36,214 nt of DNA from Smittium culicis (GCA_001970855.1 LSSN01001702.1:1-36214); one strand, 5' to 3'. Shown: positions 1 to 12,770, numbered from the stretch's first letter. A program made the numbers and translations. The notes: generated from the letters alone by a model not told the origin.

Positions 1-215
1 AAACTCCTTGGGGGGGGGGGGAGTCTAAACAATCTTTGAGCCAGCTTCGTGCTGGCACAGCCGATCAAAATTTTGAGCTGGAAGCAGCCAAATTTTTGAA
101 CGGCATCCGTGTACCCAGAACACTTATACTGCAAAGTATAAGTGATTCACCAGCCCCCTTGAACCAATGCCCAGTGGGTATGGAGCTGCTAGAGCGGTGG
201 ATGGGGGTCGGTTGA
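1..215 (+). mobile_element. 3' tail of a transposon-encoded protein, copy 1 (truncated by window edge)
   Basis: One frame is open from base 3 to a TGA at 213-215. It passes through a run of 12 G at 10-21 and then encodes a segment containing SQLRAGTADQNFELEAAKFL and ending in GVG. A second copy lies inverted at 15021-15239. The two align over about 177 coding bases without any indel and end at the same TGA. I count 31 substitutions, enriched at third codon positions (15, against 6 and 10 at first and second). This suggests the C-terminus of a mobile-element protein, copied as a 3' fragment. I do not recognise the family. The segment also folds into short hairpins at 39-55 and 120-141 that are kept in the other copy. 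The upstream part lies outside the window. Confidence 0.55.
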
Positions 216-328
216 AAAATTATTTTTTTAATATTTTTTTAACTTTTTAAATATTTTTTTATTAGTTTTTTGTATACTTTTAATTTATGTTTAATAAACT
301 TTCTGAGACAAAAATAGAACTCAATTAA

Positions 329-515
329 GCTCTTTTCTGTTCGGTAGAATATTTTTGACTGTCAAATCTAGCCAACTTCGTTAAATAAAAATAATTAGCT
401 CTGAGAAACAATTAATTATTGGTCAATTTTATAATATCGGCAATTAATATTTCTAATATAAGTCGCTGATAAAACTATAAAAATATTTTTTGCAAGAGTC
501 TTGGACGAGAAAGGA
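329..515. mobile_element. piggyBac-like MITE, 187 bp, with TTAA on both flanks
   Basis: TTAA stands at 325-328 and again at 516-519. The left end reads GCTCTTTTCTGTTCGGTAGA and continues with a T-rich block. The right end, read on the minus strand, is TCCTTTCTCGTCCAAGACTC. TTAA target sites plus CCYTTT-type termini are characteristic of piggyBac elements. The element has no coding capacity, so it would be non-autonomous. The left end matches the left end of the element at 25976-26183 (GGTAGA..TTTTTGA, then GCCAAA/GTCAAA and a CCAAC block), and the right ends match over TCCTTTCTCGTCCAA against CCCTTTCCCGTCCAA. It lies about 600 bases upstream of the YggS-type gene. Confidence 0.6.
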
Positions 516-1117
516 TTAAAAGCAGAAAAATTTTCATTAATTAATGTAAGATTTTTTTATTATATTTTTTTTAATTTATGAATAAAATATTATAAGTATA
601 TAATAAAAGTAGAGTAAAGTATAGTTGAAAGTAAAGATTGAGTGTTAAAAAAGTGAGGATAGAAAATAATTGGAGATATCAGCCATTGCTGAGCACTAGT
701 TTTCCTCCCGTTAATGTAAGATTTGTGCATTTCCGAATTAGTATTAATTATATTTGAGGATGTTTAGATCAATAATAAACACCTAGCATCCAGGTATTTT
801 CCTTTGTCATTTAACTTGTCTACTGCGATTTATTGAGCTTTTTGTTTGTTCTATCGATTTGTTGATTTTTTATTTGTGTACTTTGGAGCTAAAAACTAGA
901 GCCAATTCGGTTAGAAATTAATAGCTCAGCCATATGTATGGCTACTGGCCAGCTTATTCAGAAACATTATTATTCGAGCCAGTAAGCTTATAGAAATCCT
1001 ATTTCGAAATATAAAAGTGAACAAAAATCAAATGCCAAATCAAGCAAAAAATTATCAACGAAATTAATCCGCTCTAATTTTAATATTAAAAAAGTATCAG
1101 TAATAAACAGGTCAGTA

Positions 1118-2543
1118 ATGAATGCTATCAGAGCATTTACCAAAATATATTCACCAACAATATCAAGCTTAAATAATAACGCAAGACTATATTCTAAGTA
1201 CAAAAAAATGGATCCTTCAATTGTACCTGAACCTGCTAGAGAAGCCGAAATTATCGAAAATATCAGTGAAGTTTTAGAAATAGTCAAGAACAAGAGCACT
1301 AAAAATGTAATTAGCCATAATTTTATTTGAAAATAAGATTATTTTTAACGTATTTTGAAAATATTTTCAAATATGCTCTTTCTGCTTATTTTCTAGGCAA
1401 GATTAGTACTGGTATCGAAAACAAAACCCGTCTCGGATATCATTGCCGCTCTTAAAACTAACCAACTACATTACGGCGAAAACTACGTAATACTCAGGCT
1501 ATATTTATATCATAAAATATAAAATATCGAGTACTTCATTTCTAACACCGCTCTACTTTTTATATTTAAATTCAAATTTAGGTCCAGGAACTTGTTGAGA
1601 AATCTAAAATTGTAATTTGACTGAAGCTTCTTTTTAGTTTACAAGCTATGTTTTATAGTCGCCTCATTCTATGTTTTAACTTGTATAGATACCCAACGAA
1701 ATCAGATGGCACTATATCGGTAGGCTCCAAAGCAACAAGTGCAAAATTTTGGCTAGTAAGAAAATAATCCCTGCAAAATTCTTTTACTCCAATTTAATTT
1801 CGCCCAACTAACGGATTCTTGTAAAGAACAAGACCTCTTAAATTCCTAAATTTATCTAAAAATAAAAAAAAATTGCTGATTTCTTTTATAGGCATTCCAA
1901 ATCTTTGGGCTGTAGAAACTATAGACAGTGCTGAAAAAGCTAAAAAAATGAACGATGCGTGGTCCGCTGCAGGCCACGGGCGCCCTCTTAATATATTCGT
2001 ACAGGTCAACACCAGCAACGAACCAAGTAATATTCAAAACTACACGAATTGAACAAGAAACTCATATTATTTGTACATTTCTATACTGTTTTTATACATC
2101 ACCTTGACTAAATGATACAATTATATTAATTTGTAGATAAGGGCGGAGTTGAGCAAGATCTTTTGGAAAGTACCTGTATAAGTATCAAAGATTCCTGTCC
2201 CGATTTAAATTTATTGGGACTAATGACAATAGGTTCCGTAGAAAGCTCGGGAATGATACCAAATCCTGATTTTTTGGTAACAGCTCTTATTTAATTTTTT
2301 AATTTTGAGATCAAATTATCTTATATTTAGGTATTTTTTCGTTCTTAATTTATCTAATATCAATTCACTTATATATCAATTTAGAAAATGCTGAAATTAA
2401 GAGATGAATGCTCTAAAGCATTAGGATCTGAGCTCGAATTAAGCATGGGAATGTCAAATGACTACGAACATGCCCTCGAGGTTGGATCAAACAACGTCAG
2501 AGTTGGCTCGAAAATTTTTGGCTCTAGAGCTTTAAAGCAATAA
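1118..2543 (+). CDS. Pyridoxal phosphate homeostasis protein, YggS/PROSC (PLPBP) family
   Basis: This protein binds PLP without a known enzymatic reaction and buffers the PLP and amino-acid pools. I join seven exons: 1118-1306, 1397-1486, 1582-1611, 1689-1755, 1892-2026, 2137-2276 and 2385-2543, giving 269 residues with every junction GT..AG and in frame. Family motifs follow in order: LVLVSKTKP, whose KTKP lysine should carry [57 protein letters not shown]; and [23 protein letters not shown] with a final IFGSR. The first 30 residues are basic and Ser/Asn-rich with almost no acids ([21 protein letters not shown]), resembling a mitochondrial presequence. Met31 (ATG at 1208, preceded by A7) begins where the bacterial proteins begin. 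Exon 3 is only 30 bases long. An AATAAA lies at the stop codon. Confidence 0.93.
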
Positions 2544-3014
2544 AAAAAATATTATTCTATAGCTTAATAAATATTGGTAGTTTAGTATTCCAATAAAATT
2601 TGATAAATCTTCAGTATTTATTACAATAGATAATTTGCCTCCATTTAAGCAATAATTCTATAAACTATAATTTTTTGGTTTATCTATAAAATACCAGCTG
2701 GTAGCAAGTCATAAGATTCATTGGTTGTGATTGATAGAATTAAAGAATTGATATTTTTTTCGCATACTATAAGTTCTTTATTAAAAGCATTTTTATGAAA
2801 ATGTTTATATCTTTAGTACTTATTCTCTATATAAATTTGTAAAAAAATTCTACAAAAGCCATATTGAATATGCAAGCTTGATTTAGAGAAATAAATATAG
2901 CTTTTACACAATCAATTATAACTTAATATATAAAAATGAGATGGAAAAAAGAAAAATTGGAAATATTTTATTTCAGATATTATTAACAAATTGTAAATAA
3001 TAAAAAAAATTAGT
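2544..3014. other. Convergent intergenic region between the YggS gene and MED14
   Basis: These 471 AT-rich bases hold the 3' ends of two genes that face each other. AATAAA-type signals occur just after the YggS stop and again near 2567, and on the minus strand near 2967-2972 for MED14. I see no open frame or RNA gene here. Confidence 0.6.
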
Positions 3015-6000
3015 TCAAAAAAACTCTGAAAGTTTACAAAGGCTTAGTCTATAAAAAAAAGTATATATAAATTTAAAAGGAGTAATTTTAGAACTCGAAT
3101 CTAACTGAGTACTGCTGGTTTTAATTTCGTTAGAAATATCAACATCGGCTGTACTACTAGACAAAGGAGCTTCTCTCGCTAAAGCATTAAAGGTGTTTAT
3201 TTCTGAAGAAATTCTACTTATTAAATTTACAATTTTTTCTTCTGACAGTTGGTTGTTTATCTGAGGCTGGATTTGCGAGTTAGTGATATCTCGAGTAGGT
3301 TTAACAATAGTTGATGAGCTGAATAAATCACCTAAGTGTGAAGCATTAGTGGAAAATTTAAAGCGTTCAGACGATCTAAAGATTTCCAGATCCAATTCAA
3401 ATGACATGCTAGTACCTAAAACACACTTCAATGGTAAAATCGTACACCTATTTTTAGCAGAAGAGTTGCTTAAGTTATCTGGAGGGCTCTCAAATGGTAA
3501 ATTTTCTATCAATACAATAACGAATCTTAGTATTTGAGATTTCGCGTCAAAAGAAAAGCTACAAACATTAAAATTATCACTTTCGTTTTTGAAGAAAGGC
3601 AATAGTCTCATTTCAAGTTTATTGTCAACAGAAACATCAGTCAGAGGGTTAGAATGCTGATCCAATAGAGATATATCGAATAAGAGCGATTTAGATAACT
3701 CCCTATTTTCCTGGTTGTCAAAATAAGGCCATAGATTATCGCATACAAGTAAATTCAAAAAAAGCAATTGTACATCTGTAGACAATTTAAAGATGTTTGA
3801 TAGGAAAGTAATGGATATAAATCCTAAAATCTCTGTACTTTTCTGGTTAGAATTAATAAATTCGGTAAAAAATTTTTCAAGGTTGGGTTTCAAGTCTTCT
3901 GGAGCTAGGTTGATGACAGTATTAGCCATAGACTCAGACTCTTCAATTGGTAATCTCAAGGTAACTTTATATTTGATATCCAGTAACGAATGGATTGAGA
4001 ATTTATCATATGGCTTTCCAAACATAGAATAATTTTTTGGATCAATTGTATTGTTATCTATGGCGGAATTATCAGCAGCATTATTATTTTGTTGAATTTC
4101 GTTAATGTTTTCGGAGGTGGGAATGACTGCACTTAAAGGGAGGGAGTCTGACTCTAACTTGAAGCTATTTGCGTCATTCGCAAAAGCAGCTGGATATATT
4201 TCAACCATAGCCAAATTAATTGTGTTATAAATTTTAAGCGAGATTTTCGAACTAGCTTCAAATCTTACAGTTTCAGGGCATTCTATTTTTTCGATCATAT
4301 TTTTGGTTAACTGTGACAAAACACTGACATTGTTGTCAAAAATACTTACTAGTTCACAAAAATGCTTTAAAAAGATAGCCAAAAACTCATTGTTGCAGAT
4401 GAACGCGTTTTCATGAACATGAATAACTTTCATTGCTTGGTAAAACTCTAATAAAATTTCAGAAGTTTTTCCTGATGAATTTCTTATATTAAATGCATCC
4501 AAAGAGCAATCAGGCACGCTATTTTCAATTACAGGTATGGAAGGGGATATACTTCGACTATTATTGTCGATATTCCCTACTAAAGAGTCATTAATACCAA
4601 ATGTGTCAGCGTGTATTTCTGAATCAGGAGTTTCTTTAGTAGAAATAAACCTTTTTACTAATGAGTGAAAAAGCAGCGATACCAAATGCGGGGAATTTTC
4701 TTGGCTATTAGGCGAGTCTATGAAAGGTGGATTGCTTAAACCGTTGTCAGTTAAAGAAAAGTTTCCGCGGACAGTATACATACCGAGAGAGTATCTCTGA
4801 ATGGTAAAAAAGTAAGAGCTTCCAAGAAGTAGCTTCAAAGACATGTCTGTTATTGCGACCAAGGTTTTTGGAATAAACAGACGTTTATTAAAAAAAATGC
4901 TAGTATAATAAGAGAACGAATTATAATCGTAAGGTATTTTACTAGCAGTGGTAAAAGAAGGAGTTTTTAAAGAATCTTCTGAAATATTATGAGGCTTAAA
5001 TCCTTTGCTAGTCATATTGTTATCAAAATGTGGGTAGGCTGATCCAGAAGTAAAAGCGTCTACATTTCCAAGAATATTTAGATAATACTCCATGCCTGCT
5101 AATCTTGATAATGAAGGCTGTAATTTACCAAATCGGCTTAAATTTAGGGCAAATGTGCCTAGCCAAGCTCTTAGTACAGCCCATGGTGAGTTTTTACGCT
5201 CCCATGATTCAGGATTAATGTTTTTATAGAATTTAAGGCAGTTAGCACATCTTTCAATAAGGGTACATTCAGAACAAACAATTGGAATATAATTCCATTT
5301 ATGATTGCATACAATGCTACAATCAAATGCCGTGCCGGCTCTAACCAAAGAAATTATGAAAGAATTTTTCTGGAGCTCTAATTGATCAAGCGAAATGTTA
5401 TTCCTTGTGATTTCAGTTTGAATAACAGAAGGGATATATGGCTTAAACGAGATTGAAATAAAAACGTTTGAGATTTCGGTTTTGATTAGCAGGGTAGGGC
5501 TGTATAAATTAGCAATTCCACAAATTGTGCAACTTTGAGAGAATGTAGACATAGCTCTGGAATCCGTTTTTTGATTTTGAGAAATAAAGTCAATAGGCTT
5601 ATCTATTCCAAACCTAAACTCTTTAATTAGTTGCTTGGGAATTATAAAGATAATGTGCGAGATAAGAGTGATATTGGACCAGTCATTTATAAAGTCATGT
5701 ATAGCTGATTCTAAATAATAATATACTTTTTTAATCGGGAGAGTAGAAATCCTGGAGACTTTTTGAAGCGAAGGAGGGTTAGAAGAGCTAACTTTGAAAT
5801 GCTCAAAGTCCACTTCTAATGATTCAAGTGAATCATCATTAGTATTTAATATAGAATTTGGGAGTCCGAGCAAATCCAGAGGAAATTCGATAGTAACACA
5901 ATATCGGTTAGATCTGAAGAATCCTTCAAAATTATTTATATTGGCGATGTGATCGTCTAGCGAATTAGAAATCGGAGATATGCTTAGTTTTACTGCATTA

Positions 6001-9000
6001 TTTTGAGAGTAAAGAGGGTACCCTCCTGCTAAATTAAGCCAATCAATTCCAGAGAAACTGTGTAATGAATTAGTTGATAGATACATCGAAATCAAGTTAC
6101 TGTTATTGAATTCAATCATCGATTGTATGTTTTTTAGTGCTGTTAATAAAGTGCTACTACTTTTGTTCTTATGAGATGCATTAGAAAAGTCAACCTTCTG
6201 AAAACCGGATGCACTGTTTAAATTAGAGAAAGGTTTAATAGACTCGGAGTTACGAATAAAGGAATACTGTGCATTATAGTTTATGAGCTGAGTTTGAACG
6301 AAATATGTAGAAATGTAAGCAAAGCATGTCGAAACGAGGCCTTCAAGGTATGAAAGAGGCATTAACGAGCGACCTTGGAGAATAGCATCTTTAATATTTT
6401 TGGCATTTTCGTTACTATCAGTATTGCTAAACCTTGAACTGATACTTTTAAGCGATAAAATTGAAAGAGTGTCAGAATTGAATAGGTCTCCACTTGATAC
6501 AATACTTTTGTTTAACATTAAGCTGTTTTTCGTTATTGATTCAAATAAAGTGTCAACCTTTAGGGGGTAAATTGTTTCAAGAATTAGTGTATTGCTAGAT
6601 TTTTCAGTGTTAGGGCTAAGCTGCAGAAGATAAAATTCGATAGAATCTTCCATTGATATTAGTATATACCATTCAAACTTGGGGAAAAATATTCCAGGAT
6701 TTGTGAAGTCAAGTTGCAAAATTTGAATCAAGAGTTGTGACTGGTCAGCAAAATTTAGTACGTCTTTTAGGATTTTATCGCTGTCTATTTGTGAAATGTT
6801 TAAAGGAATGTTGAAGCCAGGAGAAACTTTAAGTATGCTTGACCTAAACCCAAACTTAAGAGGTTCAACGCCATGAGTGTTTGCGGCTAAATATTCCAAG
6901 TCTGACATAGTGAGCATAGAGCGCAGTTCGAGTAGTAGGTCAGATAGCCTCCATGGTGATTGGTTCAAAGATATAGCTATATTTTGCAAAATTTCCAAGC
7001 TTGTAACAGAATTTGAGCCATTTTTGTTTGCGCTTGAAGATTTAACTAATAGTCTACCAGTTATAGTATCAACAGAGATGTCAATAGCAGATTCCTTACT
7101 TCTATACCAAAGTCTTAAAACTAGAGGTTCATTAAAATTCTCAGAGTTAGATTTATAAATCGAAGGAACATCAGATAAATCATTTATTTCACTTTCTGGG
7201 ATAAGTTGTATATCCACTGGTAATAAAACTCCTGACCGCGAAACTGATGTACACAAATTATTAATAATAAGCCTGGAATGGTGGATTTCTGCATACTTTA
7301 ACATCTCTTCAGCGCATATATTACTAATATCAAAGTTGAACATGGGCTTTGATATATCCAAAATAGAGTTGGAAGAGTCATCTGTTGAGTGTGTGTGGCT
7401 GCCGTATTTAATAGATGACTCGTGCATTTTTTCAAACAGCCCTGAGCTCCCTAGCCATTCAAATCTAAGGCAGTGCTTAGGCTCTAGTTGTCCTCTTCTA
7501 TATTCATTTTCATATAACTTTTTAACGATTTCAGAATCAGCGTTACCAGAACTGCTGGATAATTCTGAAGGGAAAACGGGTGAGTCGCAAGAAGATGAAG
7601 AATTAATAAGTCGGGGTTTTTCTAACTCGAATAATCGGATACGCAAATAATTTTCGCCAGAAACCCCCATTATTTGAGAATTCATATTTCCTCTTTTCGA
7701 TTTAGGGCTAAAGACTTTATCTATATTTGAAAAGTTTAGTCTAGGTGCGGCTGAAGCTGCATTTTGAGAAACCCAATATCGTATGGTAACAACAGTCCTT
7801 TCGCTATTTATATCTAACTTCAAGTGTTGAGAATATTTTGAGTGTAATAGCACTAAGCATTGAGAATAAAATATTTCTAGAGATAAGTTTAAGCAGTACA
7901 TGTCTGTAGAAAATAAAAATTTGCAAAAAATTTAGCATAGAATTAGTAATTGACGTAGATCAAAAAAAAAAAAAAAATAATTAATGTAATTTGAAAAATA
8001 TAATTATAACAATATATGCTTACGAAGAAAATCATTCAACTGAACAAGAGGTGGAATTTTACTAAAGGTGTCTTTGAAAGGATGGGTATCAAAAGTTTGG
8101 CCAGGTGAACTATCAGAAGTAGGAGAATTTATTAGATTGTCTGTGCTAGAATGTGCAAGGTCATTATTATTAGGTAAAGATTCGGAATATTCAAGCTCAG
8201 CATCAACAAGAATATTTTGGCATAAAGAAGAAAGCTTTTGTTTTTGTCTTTCGGTTAACTCAAACTTTAGATCTAAATATTTTTATAGTATGAAGATATA
8301 GATTATTAGTAAAATATAATTAAAGGCTAATGAAAAAGCTAGTACCGTTAGATAAATCAGTATTAGATCCTGCAAGTATTTCTAAAGATACTACGTGCCA
8401 TGGAACTCGACGAGAAAATTGCAACATAGTTAAGGATATCTAATGATTTATATTTTTAAAGCATTAATAAAAAGTAAATAATATTATATAATGAGTAAAA
8501 TTTCGGCAGCTAAATTATAGAAATATTATTACTTTATATTCGTTTTTGACAGTAAACGTTACACAACCGTTATCTACAGTATAAAGCATCATGTTGCTAG
8601 GAATAGGTTCTCCAGTTGCCAATCTATATCTAATTTCGTCTTGTATATTGCTAATAGCTACTTTTTTTTCTACTAGAGTTAAGGGGGGCGTTGTAATAAA
8701 GCGTTTTAAATATTCTTCGGGTAAAAAGTTATAAGAACCAGTTTTAAAAATATCAATAGCACCAAGTACGTCATAATTTTTTACTCTAAAAGTTAATATT
8801 TTTATAATCAGGATGAGAAAATGCAAATTGAAATAAAAATACCAGTGATAGGTATAATTTAATAGGTAAAAAAAAAAGTTACCTTGATTGTGATAATAAA
8901 ACTCCAGATCCAAAAACTCCATCTACAGATTTGTTAAAGAATTCATTTTGGCTTTGAAGCAGAGCGACAATTTTCTGTTTTTAGAATAAATTGAAATATG

Positions 9001-9666
9001 TTTAAAAGTTAATAGTTGAGTCAAAAGAAAAATATACGATTCTAATAAGTAAAAATTTAAAATATTTGAAAAAATACCTGAGCTTTATTTATTTCTTCAG
9101 AGTCTTTGGCCCAGCGAGTGACAGCAATAAGCTTGACGAAAGCTTGCCTCATTTGAAAAGTGTATTCTAAGGCTAGTTTTTTCTTATCTTCGTTTATCTT
9201 TGAAGGCATACTAGATAACAAGCAATAAACAAAAAATGAATTAGAAAATACGTGCAAAATTAATGGGTGTTTTTAAGAGTTTGCGAATGAAAATGTATTA
9301 CGTTTCAACTAGATTTAATAGCTCTGTATATGCGTGGGTATTAACCCTTTCTATTATGTGGGAGAGCGGAATATTTCCAGCCAAGGAATTAGGAATTTGT
9401 TCTATGAAATCGACATTATTTGTGAAATCATCATCATTTGAAGATGGAAGAGGCTTAATAATCGAAGAATTATTATTTATGCTAGAGCTGCTTTGTGATT
9501 CCAATAAAACTGAGTCTCCCATGTCGATATCAGAGGAGCTTTGAAGAGCCTCGTTGTTAAGTGTATGGATCGAATCGCCGTTGATGCTTTGAATTCCGGA
9601 TTTATTTTTATCAGCTTTAGTGTTATTATTTGGATTGTCTTTATCTTGCCCAGCTTTTTCAGGCAT
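3015..9666 (-). CDS. MED14: Mediator complex subunit 14 (Med14/Rgr1)
   Basis: Med14 is the backbone subunit linking head, middle and tail of the RNA polymerase II Mediator complex in the nucleus. I join seven exons on the minus strand: 9666-9302, 9210-9078, 8974-8883, 8785-8533, 8439-8346, 8272-8024 and 7903-3015, giving 2024 residues with all junctions GT..AG and in frame. After a disordered Ser/Asn-rich N-terminus comes the conserved Med14 domain at about residues 98-320, with IPLSHIIERVNTHAYTELL, QMRQAFVKLIAVTRWAKD, the KIVALLQSQNEFF block and PPLTLVEKKVAISNIQDEIRYRL. At the junction of exons 6 and 7 FLHMYCLNLSLEIFYSQ matches the family's FLH..CL.L.LE motif. The last exon is 4.9 kb without an intron. 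The protein is longer than yeast Rgr1 (about 1080) or human MED14 (about 1450), mostly through Ser/Asn-rich stretches. A Cys-rich stretch lies at about residues 1187-1284. Confidence 0.9.
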
Positions 9667-10976
9667 TATAAAATGAATTTTCCGTACTATTCGTTAGTTT
9701 AAAATATTTTAGAAATGAGCATATAAGCAAATAGAAAAAATAGAAATTAATAGAGAAAGTACCTTGCACCATGTACAAGCTATGCAAGGAAATTACTATA
9801 ATTGAATATAATAATTACTAAATATTAGGTAGCTTTAATTTTACAAGCTTATATAAGATATAAATTTGATTTTTAGTGCTTTTTTTATTTGAATTTAGGA
9901 CGTATAATGAGATTTAGTCTATCCTTTCAGGTTGCGTAAGGATAATTATTATTCAGAAGGGATTCGCTATTTTCATCATCAGAGTAAAAATCTTATTTAT
10001 GAAGATTTAATATTATCTATTTAACAATATTAAACCTAAATGGAAAGAAAATTTCGATTTTTATATGAGGTTTGGATAGGAATGTTTATTATCCTTTTTT
10101 TATCGAGTATTATAATCGAGGAGATTGAATCTAGGGTAATAGAGATATTGCGTTTGAAAAAAATTATGTGAGCGATGATATTTGATGTTAGATAGAATAA
10201 CTGGCTAAAAAATATTGAGAGGGAAACTGTACATGGATATACGAGGTAAATTAAAAATACTGCGAGGTCAATTACTTTTCATCTTTTTTCTTTAATCAAC
10301 TATTTTTGTTTTTGTTGTTCGTTTCACCAATTATTTGTTTGTTCTATACATATAGACAAAAAAAAAAACGACTTTCACTGCTCGACGTGTCTCAGCCAGT
10401 AATTTTTCAATTGAATATATTAACCATATTTTACCCAATGATATCTTGTTAGCTTGTAGTGCGCGAATTGTCTGAACCAGCGAATAATAATTTCCTAAAT
10501 GCTAAAACATAGGCGAATATTCTATAATTAATCTGCTGTGAGTTTATTGGCACAACATCTGAAACCTATCAAAACTTATAAAAAGTTTTTAGACTTTTGT
10601 CTCTTTAGCAGTTTAATGTTTTATTTCTATTACAGCAAATTGCTTCTAAATTCTTCTGATAATTTACAAGATTTGCTGTTCTAGATAAATAAAATAAAAC
10701 TATTAAAAATTTGTTGATTAGGACACTAGTCATATCATTTCGACTATTCTAAACTCACCTATACCTTTGGTGCAATATGAGAATTTATAATAAGCACCAC
10801 ATTGAATTTTAGCTTTAACAATCCTCGACACTTATCATATATACAAACATTAGTAGTTTACTGTAAAGTTATCTCAGTAACCAGAATACCAATTTAGATT
10901 TCAGTAATGTAAGAGTTTATGTTTGTGAAAGACAGCTTTTAAAAAAAAAAAAATTACACCTCACCTTATTGTAATA

Positions 10977-10980
<4 letters not shown>

Positions 10981-11007
<27 letters not shown>
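10981..11007. repeat. (TA)n microsatellite
   Basis: An almost uninterrupted run of TA dinucleotides abuts the ATGGGAGATTATTT repeat that begins at 11006. Confidence 0.9.
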
Positions 11008-11036
11008 GGGAGATTATTTTGAGGAGCGGAACTTCT
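11006..11036 (+). repeat. ATGGGAGATTATTT dispersed repeat, copy a
   Basis: The block reads ATGGGAGATTATTTTGAGGA and continues with GCGGAACTT. Close relatives lie at 35773-35802 (+), 22195-22225 (-) and 12376-12406 (-). Copy a and the 12.4-kb copy point at each other and could be terminal inverted repeats of a roughly 1.4-kb element, but no ORF is visible between them. Confidence 0.5.
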
Positions 11037-12061
11037 CACATGAAGGTTATCCTACTGATAAGTGTTGCCTTTATTTTAGACTTGTTTAGAAAATATCATC
11101 AAATGGTTTATCTGATATAACCAATATTTTTGTCGAATAAAAATAAGCAAATAGAATCTGTTAATAAAAAATTTCGTCTCTTATAAGAATGTACCATATA
11201 TTCCTTTATAATAATTATAGCGTGAGATAATAAATAAAATTGAAAGGAAATACTCAATATACCAACTAAGATCTGAGCATTTCGTCTTATATTCGAGACA
11301 TTAATGAGCTTATAACTACGACTCTTGCAATTAATCTAATTCATTTATGCGAAATTCCCTGGAAGAACAATTTTAATTACGCGACGAACCTTAATTCAGC
11401 TAGAACATGGATTTTCAATGTAATAAAAACTAAAACTTGCAAACTAGTGACGACCACAAGGTTTAATGGGGTTCTTGAAGGTAAGTTGATGGTGAATTAT
11501 AAAAAAACAATTATTTGATAAATTGAATATTACATAGCTTATCGCTTAGATACTAACTGATCTGCTTGAATCTTATAATTTTATTAACCTTAATTTTTAA
11601 AGGCAACATTTCTACAGTCCTTACACAAAAAAAAAGTTAAATCTATAAAAAATAAAAGTTGGATTGGTTTTGATTTATAAGCTATTTTTGATTTGTTAGA
11701 TTTATTTACGCTATCTTATTTTATGTAATGTTTTTTAAAATAAAAAAAATTTTTTTTTAGTCCCAATGAGAAACATTATCTTACAATAAATTTACTATAT
11801 TGAGATTTTTCAACTATTAGTGAAAGGCATTACATGTATTTCTATGCAAATCTATATACTCAAACTGCAAAAGATAAACATGAGTATGCTTGCCACAAAT
11901 ACGCCACTGTGTTAGTGGGATAGATCTGCAAAAAATTTTAATTATTTTATTATATCATTTTTCACTAAAGGGATATATTTAACTATATTCCTTATTTTAT
12001 GTATAAAAGGAGCTCAATTCTTTTGAAAAAAAATAGTATTTTTTGTTTTGAATAAATGAAG

Positions 12062-12156
12062 AAAATAATCAAAATAATCAAAATAATCAAAATAATCAAA
12101 ATAATCAAAATAATCAAAATAATCAAAATAATCAAAATAATCAAAATAATCAAAAT
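12062..12156. repeat. 9-bp minisatellite (AAAATAATC)n, about 10.5 copies
   Basis: The unit AAAATAATC is repeated about ten times without a visible mismatch. A short frame from an ATG at 12056 reads KIIKII repeats and then stops, which I take as chance. The perfect copies suggest recent expansion or active length change. Confidence 0.95.
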
Positions 12157-12375
12157 TTATTAAAATTTATTTAATTTTATATACCTGTGCATAGGGTTGA
12201 TATAATACATTTATCGAGATTATTAGGTGATGCACAACATATTTTCTTGTGAATTTTATTTGCTAGAGCGAATTAAATAAAAATCAATGAGTATATTTGA
12301 TAATTTATTCGATAATATTTTATAAGATGAATTATTTAAATAACCGAATACAATATGAAAGAAAGTTTTAATTTG

Positions 12376-12406
12376 ACAAGTTAAACTCCTCGAATTAATC
12401 TCTCAT
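12376..12406 (-). repeat. ATGGGAGATTATTT dispersed repeat, copy b
   Basis: Read on the minus strand it is ATGAGAGATTAATTCGAGGA followed by GTTTAACTT. It matches copy a at 11006-11036 at most positions and is in the opposite orientation. Confidence 0.45.
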
Positions 12407-12743
12407 GCACTACACTATTAATAAACATACCACCTTTTGATTTATATTCGTTAAAGCTGTTAATTTTCATACTTACCGATGTTTTTAAGTTTTGAATAAT
12501 AATCCACTAAATGCATAAATCGTAATATAAAATTTCAGAATATAAGCCTAAATCATATAATTACCATGTTAGAAGAGGGTTGTGTGCTAACTATTTCGAT
12601 TTCTATATGTGATTAGCTGTAATTATTTTCTCAAATACCAATTTATCATATTTTTTTTAACAGTGGCTTAAATAAAAAAATAAAAATTATATTTAGTTTT
12701 AGAAAAACCTAATTTAAAAAGCTGTTGATCTCAATGAAAAAAA

Positions 12744-12770
12744 AATTAACAAATTAACAAATTAACAAAT
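12744..12770. repeat. 8-bp tandem repeat (AATTAACA)n, about 3 copies
   Basis: Short perfect tandem copies of AATTAACA sit in non-coding sequence. Confidence 0.8.

Noticed and set aside
988..1299. 103-codon minus-strand frame
   Set aside because: It lies opposite the first YggS exon and has no family pattern; it is a shadow.
9342..9353. TTAACCCTTTC inside MED14 exon 1
   Set aside because: It resembles the MITE terminus but encodes a conserved part of the Med14 domain (IIERVNT), with no partner end.
12056..12170. Short KII-repeat frame over the 9-bp minisatellite
   Set aside because: It is the translation of a simple repeat, with a stop right after it.
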